This document shows, one piece after another, positions 1-11,051 of a stretch of 64,000 nucleotides of DNA (within the stretch, counting starts at the first letter, position 1; every line of letters starts with the position of its first letter). The position numbers were made by a program, and so were the translations under genes. Location: the NCBI GenBank assembly GCA_022495995.1, contig JAFEMH010000744.1, positions 372,001 to 436,000 on the forward strand, written 5' to 3'. The notes below the pieces were generated by a model that saw only the letters and a program-made list of their open reading frames with translations, was not told the DNA's origin and searched no databases. Source of the stretch: Adenophora triphylla var. japonica (taxonomy: Eukaryota; Streptophyta; Magnoliopsida; Asterales; Campanulaceae).

Positions 1-1020
1 CATTTTGGAGACGTCCAACTTGTATGATTCAGTCAATTGAGAGAAGTACCTAGCGGAGAATCTCGATTGATGGAACCTTATAAAGAAACTAGGTTCCATT
101 GATCACGAAAGTAGTTCAACGACCTAGGGATGTTCCTTTAATAGACAGTATGTTGACTCTCGTTCTTAGTGGATTCTTACTAATTATGGTCAGCTAGAGA
201 TAAGCCGGAACGCCCGTTTGTGACAGGGCGGGGGTAACGTAAACGGAAATCTCAAACAGTTAGGACATAATTAGTGAAGAATACAACGCTACTGCCTTGA
301 CCGTGAGAAGTAGCGTAAGCCTAACATACCATCCTTGATTTAAATGAAAACCTATATTTCTAAGACAATGACAATTTGATGAACAATGTTATGTATATGA
401 TTTCCAATCCCGAGAATGCTTCATTTTATAAGAGTTTTATTAAAAGTATTTTCTTTTATGTTCTTTATATTTTCCAAAATCAACTTTATCTCCCCCAATC
501 TTTTCTATTATTCTAAAGACAAAAATATTCCCTTAGTAAACCCTGTCTCTGTGGGATCGACCCGTACTTGCACCCGCTATATTACAATAGTCCGTGCGCT
601 TGCGGATATAAATAAACCGTTAGGTTAACACCCCAACACAGGGTTGTTGGGAGCAATTAATGCATCGGCTAGCTGCTAACAGAGGGAAGCTTGATGAGTA
701 AGCCTTATCTGGTAAGAGGAAGGACATAACCAGCGAGGGAGATGTCGGCTAGGTAAGGTGGCCGATTAGGCATGAATACCGGTTTGAGTGGTCAACCGGT
801 AAGGCAGCTTCAACAAGTAACTCACATGCTGATGGAAATTCTCAGGTCTTCAAGTCTTCAAAGCTTGAGAAAATTACATAATAAAATACTGGCACATGCA
901 CTAAGGGAACCTATCATACATAGAAAAATTCTATTTGATCTAATTAAATTAGGGGTCCACGTTAATGCTTGTTATGATTGGGATTAAGCAATTCTAAATC
1001 TAAACATATATTTGACTAAC
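1..1020. mobile_element. Unclassified repeat segment, probably LTR-retrotransposon derived
   Basis: There is no convincing gene here. Bases 540-625 read like the R/U5 end of a plant LTR (a stretch with 'gtgggatcgacccgtacttg' followed by a pyrimidine-rich segment), a pattern common in Athila- and Tekay-like LTRs. The rest is non-coding. The segment abuts the last ~180 bp of the element A 5' LTR at about 1021 and replaces the upstream part of that LTR, so it is either a later insertion into the LTR or the far side of a rearrangement. The left end is outside the window, so no TSD can be checked. Confidence 0.35.
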
Positions 1021-1202
1021 ATAACTTAACCTCCGGACCCTAATCCTTTTTTTCAAAGTTTTGAGAAAATCAAAATGGCGTTGCGATTTCGTTTTTCAAT
1101 TTAAACCGAATGTCTTCAAACCTATGTGAGGCGGTGACCCCTTACACGAGAAAGCGGTTCAACACACAAAAAAGCGCCGCAATCTTGGGCACCACATTCA
1201 CA
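1021..1202 (+). repeat. 3' end of the element A 5' LTR (truncated)
   Basis: Bases 1025-1202 match 18917-19094, the end of the 3' LTR, and end with the same 'cattcaca' terminus. The same LTR end is found inverted at 29389 and 39590 in element C. Upstream of about 1021 the similarity stops abruptly, so the LTR has lost most of its U3/R or is interrupted there. Confidence 0.8.
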
Positions 1203-1203
1203 G

Positions 1204-1224
1204 TTTGGCGACTCCGCTGGGGAT
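1204..1224 (+). other. Primer-binding site of element A
   Basis: The stretch 'tttggcgactccgctgggg' directly follows the LTR end. An equivalent stretch is present next to the element C 5' LTR on the other strand (39570-39589), with 'ggggactccgctgggg'. This is the tRNA primer site position for reverse transcription. The exact tRNA was not determined. Confidence 0.7.
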
Positions 1225-2795
1225 AGTAAAAAAGCTTTTATTTTTAATAAAAAAATGATACTTGGTATATAGGTGGAAACCATTAAACTTCTCGTTATCG
1301 CCTCCTCACCCGAGTTTGGGATAAAATATGGTCTAACAATGCCACGTACCGGTATCCTTTTGAAAAAAAAAAGGAAAAAACTTTTTGAGTGGGTTAGCCT
1401 TCTGCCGCGGATCCAAATTTCATGCTTGCCTTCTTTTCCTTGTTTTTTGCATGCATTTTGGTTTTTGGGATTGTGCACATTCTGAATACTGAACAGGAAG
1501 CTTTCTGGAGCTGAAAAGGTGCTAAAACGTTCGGGGAAACAACCTGCAAATGAAAATATTGGAACCTGAAAAATTGCTTGATCCAGCCATACGGCTTGAT
1601 CTTCACAGATCCTAGCCGAGCGGCTTGTTTGGGCAATTCCACTAGGACACAATCTGAGGTTAATCTGGCAGCTTAGGTAGCTTGGGGCTATTTAGTTCCA
1701 AGACTGACCGGGCTCCAGAAAACTTACGTGCTTAACTGTTGCATTTCCCCCGTCCCGAAAAATCATTCCTTTTAAAACACATTTCTGAAAAATTTATGTT
1801 TTAACTCAAAAATGAACATTTTTAGGAGGCCGCACACTACGCGCACCTTATATATCCTGCACACTTTACACGCACGTCCTTTTAACCCGGGGTGGTTGTT
1901 CAGCTGCAGTCACGGACAGCATTACGATGCTCCCGGGCGCGCACGGAATCATCCCAAACTCCCCATGGCAGCCAGTGTCGACCAATGCACAGTCCGTGTC
2001 ACACATTTTAAAACCGTGACTTTTGGTTGGTTTTTGGTCTAGACCGTGTCATATAGACTAATTGCATACCCCCGTAAAGGTCAAACCTTAGCCCATGACG
2101 AAAGTCAAGATCCTTCGCGCAAGCGAAACTCTACCGAAATTCCGCCAAGGAAAATTGACAGAATCTTGACTCCGGCATTAACTTTGACTTTGACGTGCAC
2201 GGGATACGTAAGAGTCAAGCCCGAGTCCGTGCCAAATATCAAAAGATCTTTTGCGCAAGCGGAGCTCTGCCGAAATTCCATCAAGGAAAAATTGGCAAGA
2301 TCTTGACCCGACATTGACTTTGACTTTGACTCGCGCAACGTATGCAACAAAGTTCAATGTGACACCGTGTCATCCGGCTTTTACTGTCCGACCCATGCCT
2401 ATTATCTTCTTGGACAAATGCCTAAAGTCAAAACGTCAATCGCGCAAGCGAAACTCTGTCGAAATTCCATTAAGGCTGAAAGACGAGACTTTCCCGGCAT
2501 TGCCTTGACTATAATCCGCATCGCTCGTGCGTTAAAGTTCCTATGACCCACTAGACCCATTAGGAGCGTTCTTCTCTCTCGGTCGGTGGGATCTGCGTGC
2601 CCTATAGGACCCTCGCCCGGGGCTGTCCACCCTGGGAGGTCGAAATACAGGTGGAAAATGAGGGGCTTATAGACGTAGTGACGGAACCCACTGATCCAGG
2701 ATCTAGAGTAGTTGCGAAAAAGAAGGGCAACCCCTTTTCCAATCAAATAGAAATTAATAAAAGACACTATTTTAAGTAAACTGAAAGATTCTTAA
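1225..2795 (+). other. Element A 5' leader (non-coding), with degenerate ~130-bp repeats
   Basis: No gene is supported. The segment is homologous, in opposite orientation, to 37970-39568 in element C. Between about 2095 and 2510 a unit built from 'caagcg(g)a(a/g)ctctgccgaaattcc' and 'gacattgactttgactttgac' recurs about three times. Two GC-rich dyads, gccatacggc (1586-1595) and gccgagcggc (1615-1624), lie in the leader. Element A's leader continues on the far side of the CACTA insertion at 7173. Confidence 0.7.
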
Positions 2796-2814
2796 CACTA
2801 CCAGAAATAGGTGG

Positions 2815-3330
2815 TTTAGCGACGGAATTATCAGCGACGGATTCATTCCGTCGCTAAATAGCGGCGGAATATAAGCTTTAGCGTCGGAATTATTTTGGCG
2901 TCAAATTTAGCGACGGAATTTAATTCCGCCGCTAAAACGAATATTCCTCGAATATTCGTTTAATTACCGCCACTATTTTCGCGGTTGATTTACCGACGGA
3001 ATATTCCGCCGCTAAATCTTTATCAGCGACGGAATTATTCCGCCGGTGAAAATATATCATTTTTTTATTTTTTTATTTATCAGCGTCGGAAATATTTCGA
3101 CGGTGAAATTAAAATATTTTTTATTTTTTTTTTGAAATATTACACCGACGGAATATTTCCGCCGCTGAATAATTAATTTTTTTTAATTTATCAGCGTCGG
3201 AAATATTCCGACGGTGAAATTAAATGTTTTTTTTAATTAAACACCGACGAAATATTTTCGCCGCTGATAATTTAATATTTTTTTATTTATCAGCGATGGA
3301 AATATTTCGTTGCTGATAATAAAATGTAAT
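2815..3330. repeat. Left subterminal palindromic repeats of the CACTA element
   Basis: At least eight copies of a degenerate unit built from 'agcgacggaa' and its complement ('ttccgtcgct'), separated by AT-rich spacers of 40-60 bp. In CACTA elements such subterminal repeats are the binding sites of the TNPA-type protein. Several units are split into imperfect dyads (for example around 2820-2860 and 3070-3110). Confidence 0.8.
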
Positions 3331-3812
3331 TTTTGTTTATATTTATAACTAATTAACAAAATAACAAACTAAAAAACATTAAAATATCATAAATATTTAT
3401 GATATTTTTGAAAAAATAAATAAATCATAAATATTTATTAATTTTAATTTAATAAATATCATTATTTTGATTTATAAAAAATATGAAAGTTATTTTAAAT
3501 TACTCTCAAAAAAATAAATATGAGTCAATAAATATTATTTTTGAAAAAATAAATAAATTCTAAACCCTAAACCTAATACCCTATATATACACTATGCACT
3601 ATACCCTATACATTATACCCTATACCCTATACACTATACCCTATATCCTATACCCTATACACTATACACTATACACTATACACTATACCCTATACCCTAT
3701 ACCCTATACCCTATACCCTATACACTATACACTATACCCTATACACTAATCAATCCTAAACCCTAACCCCTAACACCTAACCCCTAAATCCTAAACCCTA
3801 AACCCTAACCCC
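3331..3812. repeat. AT-rich spacer and telomere-like minisatellite inside the CACTA element
   Basis: Bases 3331-3555 are AT-rich with nothing recognisable. Bases 3555-3812 consist of 'ccctata', 'cactata' and 'ccctaaa' units, closing with several plant-telomere-type ccctaaa/ccctaac copies right before the captured gene fragment. The units are degenerate, so this is not a functional telomere. Confidence 0.75.
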
Positions 3813-4408
3813 TGCAATGTAAGGGTACTGGAGAAACTATCAATGACAAGGACCGCTGCCCACAATGCAAGGGCGAAAAGGTTGTACAGGAGAAGAAGGT
3901 CTTGGAAGTGGTTGTGGAGAAGGGTATGCAAAATGGACAGAAAATTACATTCCCAGGAGAAGCCGATGAAGCTCCTGACACTATTACTGGAGACATAGTC
4001 TTTTTACTACAACGAAAGAGCACCCAAAGTTCAAGCGAAAGGGTGATGACATATTTGTTGAGCACGCGTTGACCCTTACTGAGGCATTATGTGGCTCCCA
4101 ATTTATCTTGACTCATCTAGATAACAGGCAACTCCTCATCAAATCCCAACCTGGAGAAGTTGTTAAGCCAGATCAATTCAAGGCAATAAATGACGAAGGG
4201 ATGCCAATGTACCAAAGACCATTCATGAGGGGCAAATTATACATCCACTTCTCGGTCGACTTCCCAGATTCATGAGGAGACAACCCTTCACGATGTCAAC
4301 ATTGAAGATGAGATGCGCAGAAAACAACAGGCGGCGCATGAAGCTTACGATGAAGATGATGACATGCACGGTGGTGGGGGCCAGAGAGTGCAGTGTGCTC
4401 AGCAGTAA
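3813..4408 (+). pseudogene. Captured DnaJ (HSP40 type A) 3' gene fragment
   Basis: The translation follows the C-terminal half of plant type-A DnaJ co-chaperones: the last zinc-finger repeats (CKGTGE at about 3818, CPQCKG at about 3853), the C-terminal client-binding region (ITFPGEADEAPD, LLIKSQPGEVVKPDQF, MPMYQRPFMRGKLY), then the GGGGQRVQCAQQ tail whose last four residues are a CaaX prenylation box ending at the stop (4406-4408). The J domain and most of the zinc finger are missing. A 1-bp deletion near 4028 shifts the frame, and about 40 codons are missing after FPDS (about 4274). No introns interrupt the homology. About 130 bp of what looks like its own 3' UTR follows. This is a transposon-captured host fragment, not a working gene. 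Confidence 0.85.
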
Positions 4409-4559
4409 TGATGTGGGTCTTTGTTTTCGTGATATCTTAGTTATGACTTATGAGACAATAATCTCCAGAGTGTTGTCTAATAGTTGGTTAGTTCCTAGTT
4501 TTGGACTAATCTTGTTTTTGTTTTATTTTGGATAAAAAATTTAAAATTGTATGCAATTT

Positions 4560-6226
4560 ACCAATCTGGGGCCGATACTCAGACTACTGTCGATTCTGAG
4601 GGGAGGATATTTGTCCGGATATCGGCACATTATGACCAGTAAGTAACTCTTCATTAATTTGATATAAGTTGGTTCCTTTTTGTTTTATATATAATTCATT
4701 ATTTAAGTTAAAATGTTATTGTACAAATATACTTGGCAGGTTTGTAGGGGGATACCCTACCACAGGGACTAAGATCGGGCAATATTGGCGGTCTCGGAAA
4801 ATGACCGAGTATTGGCCCAACTGGAAATCATTGCCACCGAGGCAGAAGGAGGATGCGTGGGAGGAGTTTAAGGTAATGTGTTAATGGTTTTTATTTAAAA
4901 CTTAAATGTTAGTTTGTTATTAAAATGTTATAATTAATAATGATTATACTCTTTTAGTTTTGTAATGTTATCATTATATGTTGTAGGATAAATATTATTG
5001 GGGGCCGGAAATCGACGAGGCGACGGCTAGATATGTTTTCGATATACAGGCTCACAAGCTATTTAGGGATTTTATTGGTAACATATTTATCTATCCTTAA
5101 TTAGTTTAATTAGCAATGATTATACTCTTTTAATTTTATAATGTCATCATTATATGTTTACGAGATATTCATATTTTTTATAGGTACCACGAAGAGAAAT
5201 TATTATACAAATCGGCTCGCGGCGGGACAACAGCCCTCGACACCTACTTGGATGACCGAGGAGGTGTTTCGTCAATTTTGCGAATATTGGGGGTCGGATG
5301 CGGCGAAGGCTATATCCAATCAGGCCAAGGCCAATAGAGCAGGCTCCTCGGGGTCGGCGGCGGTGCATACCATGGGGACGATCCCGGTCGCCGAGCATCA
5401 CGACCGCATGGTATGTATGTTAGTTTAAATGTAGTAGTGTATGGATGCTTTTAAATAGGTTTATGTACGTATGTTAGCTGGGAGCCATGTTGATGCTATG
5501 AAATCCATGGTTTTAGTGTAAATGTAGTGTATGCATGCTTTTAAATCAGTTTAAATGTTGCATTTATACAATTTCAAAGTAATAATCTCGCTTATTTTAT
5601 TTATAGGAAAGGGAGTATGGCCAGAATATCAGTTTTGTGGATGTTTACGCTAGCACCCATCTTCGAAATCCTACAGCGCCCGATCAATCTCCGCAATGGG
5701 TTGACGATTGCTCTGCTAATGCCTTTGTAAGTAAACTATCATTAAATGACTTGATTTTGAATATGTAAATTTATTTATGTACCTTACATTGTGTATATGA
5801 TTATAATTATTTGTTTTATTTTAACAGACTGCATATCAAGCCGCCGTTGCTCCCGAAGGAACGCCTCCCGGCGAGCCCATCCCCTTCGTGCCTGATGTTT
5901 GGCACTCGGTCACCTCTGAGGGACATCCAAAGAGAGGAGCCCGAGTGTTAGGGATGGGGGATTACGGGCGGCAATGCCCGTCGACGTCGACCGGCCGTCG
6001 GCGAAATGTTGCCCCGCCCACGTATGATCCGAGGGTTGACACTCTGGAGGCTGCGTTGGAGGAGGAGAGACGCGAGCGGGCAAAGCTTGCGGAGGCTTTG
6101 GCGGTTAAGAAGCAGATGCAGGAGGAGAGTGATCGGTGTCATCCAGAGACTCAAAGACAATTGGCGCTGTTGATGGCTCATATCGGCCAGGACTCCCAGG
6201 GTAATTTCCAGCTTCCCCCGAGTTGA
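4560..6226 (+). CDS. CACTA accessory (Transposase_24 / TNPA-like) protein, six exons, 5' end unresolved
   Basis: Joining exons at GT-AG sites gives one open frame: ?..4638, 4740-4872, 4987-5077, 5184-5410, 5607-5726, 5828-6226. The joins keep phase and yield the motif order typical of plant En/Spm Transposase_24 proteins: ARYVFDIQAHKLFRDF, KRNYYTNRL, PTWMTEEVFRQFCEYW, KANRAGSSGSAAVHTMG, then a region with FVDVYASTHLR and WVDDCSANAF. A charged, probably coiled-coil segment (about 6040-6130, rich in Glu/Arg) closes the protein. The start codon and upstream exons were not found; the first exon follows the DnaJ 3' UTR, so the 5' part may have been lost at capture. Known members bind subterminal repeats; that role here is inference. 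Confidence 0.75.
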
Positions 6227-6296
6227 TTGCGGACTTTTTTAGACATTTTTGTACTAATTTATACTTGTTTGTAAACATTTGAGACATTTGGTACCC

Positions 6297-6358
6297 GCGG
6301 GAGCCCCTCCCCCACTCTCCCCCCCCTCTCCCCCTCTCCCCCCTCTCCCCCTCCCGAA
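6297..6358. repeat. C-rich microsatellite (ctcccc)n
   Basis: A pure pyrimidine run of 'ccctctcccc' units on the + strand, just after the accessory gene and before the right subterminal repeats. The complement is a G-rich purine run that could form unusual DNA structures. Confidence 0.85.
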
Positions 6359-6504
6359 TTGGTACGGTGATATTTAGTTTTTATTTGGTACGCTGATATT
6401 TGATTTTTAGTTTTTATAGTTTTAGTTTTATAAATTGAAATGTTATATCAGGTACAAAAAATTTTGGTTTATTGATATTTTAAATTATTTTTTTTAATTT
6501 ATTT

Positions 6505-7150
6505 CAGAATCAGCGACGGAAATTTCCGTCGCTGAAATTAATTTATTTCAATTAATTTATTTACAGCGACGGAAATTTCCGCCACTATATCAATTAATTT
6601 TAATTTAATTTTTGATTATAGCGTCGGAAATTCCGTCGCTGAAATAAAAATTAATTGAAATAAATTAATTTCAGTGACGGAAATTTCCGCCGCTAGCTCA
6701 TTTAATTTTTATTTATTTTTTGATTTCAGCGGCGGAAATTTCCGTCGCTGTAATAAAAATTAAACTAAAATTAAATAATTTCAGCGACGGTAATTTCCGC
6801 CGCTGAAATTAATTTATTTTAATTTAATTTTTATTACAACGAAGGAAATTTCCGCCGCTGAAATTAATTTAATTAAATTAATTTTTATTACAGCGACGGA
6901 AATTTCTGCCGCTGAAATGAAAATTTAATTAAATTAAATTGATTTAACGGCGGAAATTTCCGTCGCTGGAACCATTAATTCACCGGCGGAATTTAATTCC
7001 GTCGGTAAAATCAAAAAATATCGGCGGAAATTGACCCGTCGGAGCACTGCGACGGGCTGGTAGCGGCGGACCACCGACGGAATTTTACCGCCGGTGATTA
7101 TTTTTAGCGACGAAAATTTAATTTTAGCGACGGAAATTTCCGTCGCTAAA
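6505..7150. repeat. Right subterminal palindrome array of the CACTA element
   Basis: About ten palindromic units spaced roughly 54 bp apart (starting near 6511, 6564, 6619, 6672, 6727, 6782, 6839, 6892, 6946), with AT-rich spacers. The unit at 6511-6534 is a perfect 24-bp palindrome of the form CAGCGACGGAAA plus its complement. Others differ by one to three bases, often in matching positions of both arms. Likely TNPA-type binding sites and a source of secondary structure. Confidence 0.85.
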
Positions 7151-7172
7151 TGACCTTTTTCTGGTAGTGTAA

Positions 7173-7346
7173 TTTGCATATTGCTTGAGCCTTCAGTCTA
7201 AACACCTACCCCAGAGTCTAAACCTTGCCTATCCCTTTCTCGCAGCGAGAAAGAAGTGGGTGAGAATACCGGGTCAGCGGCTTGTCAGTGCAGAATTCTC
7301 AGATAGCTCGCCAGAATCCTCAGTTTTGTCAGCCCAGAGAGTCAGA
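7173..7346 (+). other. Element A leader, continued, up to the original gag start
   Basis: This is the leader downstream of the CACTA insertion. It aligns with the complement of 37125-37375 in element C. In C, the first ATG of gag (- strand, 37123) reads M-A-D-L; the matching codon in A at 7347-7349 is ATT, so the ancestral start is lost. An ATG at 7185 opens the same frame, but only because no stop intervenes. Confidence 0.6.
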
Positions 7347-9554
7347 ATTGAAGATTTGATAGAAAACAGCAGTGGTTTGGGTAACTCGATGACTAGGGAA
7401 GAAGAGCTAGCCTTAGCCTTGGAAAGCAGTCGTAAGGTCCATGAGGAACAGCAAGCCATGCTTATCGATGCACTCCGTCGTCATGGGGTTCAGATAGTGG
7501 TTGAGTCCAACGGTTCCCTGGTTATGGTAGAAGATGAGACTCCAGAAACAGCAATCTCAGCTCCCCCAGCCTATAACCAATGCCCTCCTCCATCCACATA
7601 TGATCCCTTACCAAGGACTACCCTTTTCCAGTCCTTTCCAACATCCCAGGCCATCAGGGTTCCAACGCCCTCGCCTCCTCAGATAAGACCCAGCTTTGTT
7701 CCCTACCAACAGAGAGTAAATGCCACGGCTATCCCAGTTACTCAGTCTCTGCATTATCCCCTGGGATTCACTCCCCCTCCTCAGTATGGGCCATCTCAGA
7801 CAATCTCCAGGCCTCAGAATCAATCCAATGATCTCTTTAACTTATACCCTGCCACAACAGATCTTCCACCCCCAACCTTGCCAACAGGACCCCACGAGGT
7901 TCCTTATTCCTTTCCTTACCCTGGTAACTATGAACCTAATTCCTATACCTCCGGCCAGCCTCAAGGAAACGTGGGACCAGGTCAAGTTTACACTTACTTC
8001 CCTTCAAAAGATTCCCAAGCCATGGTACCAGCTACCAATGTGCCACCCACTATCCTGCCACCCAAGTCTGATAAGCCTGCTTCAGAATCGAACAATCCAA
8101 AACCGTCACCTGACCCCAACATGACCTGGTTGATGGAACAAGTTAAGTCCATGCAAGAGAAATTCGGGGAACTGAGCACCAAGAAAGCAGCATACCGGAT
8201 CACTGATCCCAGCAAAATTGTCCCTCTACCTCCAAAATTTCGGATGCCCGAGATTGAAAAGTTCAACGGCACAGATTGTCCTCGGACTCACATTGAAAGT
8301 TACCTTCTTGCCATGAGGGCCAAGGATTGTACTTATCAGCAAATGGCCTATCACTTTCAGCTATCATTAAAGGGTTCAGCTCTTAGGTGGTTCCTGCATG
8401 TGAAGCCAGAGGCTCGAGCCACATGGGACCAGATCAAGGAGACGTTCATGGAAAAGTAAAAGGCTAACTTGAATTGGGAAACCAGCAGGAATGACCTACA
8501 AGGCACTCTGCAACGCCCAGATGAACCAGTAGGCAAATTCTACAAGAGGTGGAATTGGAAACTTAGTGAAATGATGACCCCGTTGAATGAAGAGGAACAG
8601 ATGGAGATCTTCCAGTCCTGCTTGAAACCTCAGTTAAGGGTCCAGATTGGCAATTATTATTATCCTGATCTTCGGACGATCGTAAATGCCGGCACCAAGT
8701 TTGAAAATGCCTTCAACATGGCTCCGGTCACAGGGACAGGCAACTCTTACCGGTACAAAGCACCAGTCTCAAATGCCCCAGCCATCACTGTAAAGGGAAA
8801 AGAAACGGTTGGCGCAGTCAATTATATCCAGAATGAGAAAGTTGGACAAAGTACAGGTCAAACCGCTGTGAAGCCAAGGCCTCATTTCTACACTGCCGAA
8901 GATTTTGGAATGCCGCTAGAGAAAGTATTCGACGGTTTGGTGGCCGAAGGACTCATTAGACCTTTGGAGATCTGGAAACCAAAGAACCCTAGTGTTAGAA
9001 TGGATAAAACCAAGCACTGCCGCTTTCACAAATATCATGGGCATAACACCAATGATTGTACTTACATGAAATTCCTGATCTGTCGCCTGATTAAAGAAGG
9101 CAAGCTTGAACCACCTCGGGGTCCCAATATAGTCAAGAATCCTCTTCCTGCCAATAACCGAGTCAATATGATTGAGTTTGGAGAGACAAATGCAACTGGT
9201 TTCGGGAATCCAAAGATCATAGACATCCTGGAATTCAATGTTCCTTATGCTGAATTGCAAGGAGAATGGAAAGATCTGATTGACGCCTCCGCCATGGAAG
9301 GGAAATTTGGACCTATAATAGGAACCGACTTCGTTAATGTTGTCAAGGCCAGACCTCTCTTTTGTGATTTCGAACCAGTGACCATAGTCAAGATTACAGA
9401 AGGAAGACTCACTTACGAAAATTGTAAGGCAGAAGTAAGCCAAGCTATGATGATGGAAATCTCTCCGGAACCCTTCATCACTCACGGTGAACATAATGTG
9501 TTCGTGATGGCTCTTACTGTTCAAGAAGATCAATCCCAACCCCCCGTTTGGTAG
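7347..9554 (+). pseudogene. Element A gag polyprotein, broken
   Basis: The N-terminal part is rich in Pro, Gln and Ser. The retrotransposon gag core follows (MPEIEKFNGTDCPRTHIESY, about 8246-8302; LKGSALRWF, about 8369-8394; then 8469-8720). A zinc knuckle of the form C-x2-H-x4-H-x5-C (CRFHKYHGHNTNDC, about 9019-9060) is nucleic-acid binding in the Tat lineage. The frame is cut by TAA at 8457-8459 and ends at TAG 9552-9554. The presumed native start is ATT instead of ATG. Gag would form virus-like particles in the cytoplasm. Element C keeps a short piece of the same protein with a good ATG. Confidence 0.85.
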
Positions 9555-10190
9555 AATGTAAAAAGAAGAGTGAACGAGCCAGAAGACTTTGATGATGGAG
9601 AAAACTGTCTCTCGAATGCCGAAAGTGCAACTGGTCCCATTACCCTAGAGGTGCAAATGGATGTAATCAAATTCGGAGAAGAGATTGCACCAGATCAGCC
9701 AAACATCCCCCATGGGAATGATGTCAGCGAAGGCAGTGAAGGTTCACAGGATGATGCACAGCAGGATGGGAACGCCGACAAGACTACTACTCCCCAGGGC
9801 AACATCAGTAAAAAGTAAAACCCCAATCCAACCCATGTCAAACACTTCGAGTCAATAAGTAGTGTAGGGTCCAGAGTCGTTAGGGTTAAGAGTCTTGTGA
9901 GTAGGAGTCTTTGAATTCCAGTCCTCCGAGTCATCTGAAGGCCTCACGCCTGAAGATTATGAACATGTAGCCAATGTCATCTTTCCTTTCGCTTTGAATG
10001 AATTGATAGATCTTTCTGAGTATCCCCTTATTGCCAACTTAACAAATGATAATTAACTAATAACTTAACAACATTTAATAATGAATCATTTGAACAAGAT
10101 GCAAACACACTAAATGAACTATACATTAAAGAAATCTTTAAGAAGGTTACAGACAAAGAGGAAAACCGGGCCCAAGCTGCCGAGGAGGTT
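9555..10190 (+). pseudogene. Element A gag-pol linker; protease domain absent
   Basis: An acidic segment (9570-9818) is followed by sequence homologous to the element B linker just before RT (LTPEDYEHVANVIFPFA, about 9940-10000; compare 21630-21690 in B), broken by several stops near 10050-10120. The aspartic protease present in element B (VDGGS, 20181-20195) and the G-patch-like segment that follows it have no counterpart between 9555 and 9930. A has therefore suffered an internal deletion or descends from a protease-less copy. Confidence 0.65.
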
Positions 10191-11051
10191 TTGACAAGTG
10201 TTAACTTGGGTACTGTCGAGGAACCTAAAGAGACACAGATTGGGAACTTCTTCCAGGGGGTTAAACGGGACAGACTGGTCAATCTGCTCAGAGAATACAT
10301 GGATGTGTTTGCATGGTCATATAAGGATATGCCGGGGCTAGATAGTTCGATTGTGGAGCACAGAATCCCTCTAGCACCAGATGCCAAGCCAGTAAAGCAG
10401 AAACTGAGAAAAATCAAGCCAGAGTGGTCTCTACAGGTCAAAGAAGAGATTGAGAAGCTACTGCGGGTAGGATTCATCAGGATCATCGAATATCCTACAT
10501 GGTTATCTAATATCGTGACTGTGACTAAGGCCAATGGGAAGATGAGCTGTTGTGTAGATTTTCGGGATCTGAGCAAGGCCAGCCCCAAAGACGACTACCC
10601 CTTGCCAAACATAGACATTCTGGTGGATGCCACTGCTAACTAAGAAGTCAAATCCTTCCTTGATGGCTTTGCTGGCTATAACTAGATCAAGATGGCCGAG
10701 GAAGACCAAGAAAAGACAGCCTTCACCACACCGTGGGGAACGTACTGCTATACTGTGATGCCTTTTGGGCTTAAGAATGCCGGGGCTATGTATCAAAGGG
10801 CAGCGACTGCACTGTTTCACGACATGATCCACAAGGAAATTGAGTTCTATGTCGATGACATGATAATCCATTCTAAAGGTGAGGATGGACAACTCTTTGT
10901 CGACCTGCGAAAGTTCTTTGAGAGGTTGAGACAGCATTCCATGAGACTGAACCCTGCCAAATGCACCTTTGGAGTGACAAGGGGGAAAGTCCTTGGGTAT
11001 ATGGTCACGGAATGAGGTATTGAAGTTGATCCCCGAAAGATCAAGGCCATT
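10191..11051 (+). pseudogene. Element A reverse transcriptase domain, broken
   Basis: Recognised by QKLRKIKPEWSLQVKEEI, TVTKANGKMSCCVDFRDLSKASPKDDYPLP, TPWGTYCYTVMPFGLKNAG and the catalytic box FYVDDMIIHS (YVDD at 10848-10859). Stops interrupt it at 10641-10643 (TAA), 10683-10685 (TAG, where the homologous codon in B is CAG) and 11013-11015 (TGA, where B has AGA). The domain copied element RNA into DNA in the particle; it cannot be made as one protein now. Confidence 0.9.

Larger units (their letters stand above)
2796..7169 (+). mobile_element. CACTA (En/Spm-type) transposon, non-autonomous, carrying a host gene fragment
   Basis: The ends are inverted: CACTACCAGAAA at 2796 and its complement ending at 7169. 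The flanks are a 3-bp duplication, TAA at 2793-2795 and TAA at 7170-7172, as expected for this superfamily. Both subterminal zones are packed with GCGACGGAA-type palindromes. Inside are telomere-like repeats, a broken DnaJ gene fragment and a six-exon gene with a Transposase_24-type domain. No TNP2-type (DDE) transposase is present, so movement would need help in trans. It sits inside the element A leader and is therefore younger than A. Confidence 0.95.

Noticed and set aside
1122..1652. 176-codon frame on the - strand in the leader
   Set aside because: It lies over the LTR end, primer site and leader, has no homology or domain, and overlaps sequence shared with element C where the frame is not kept.
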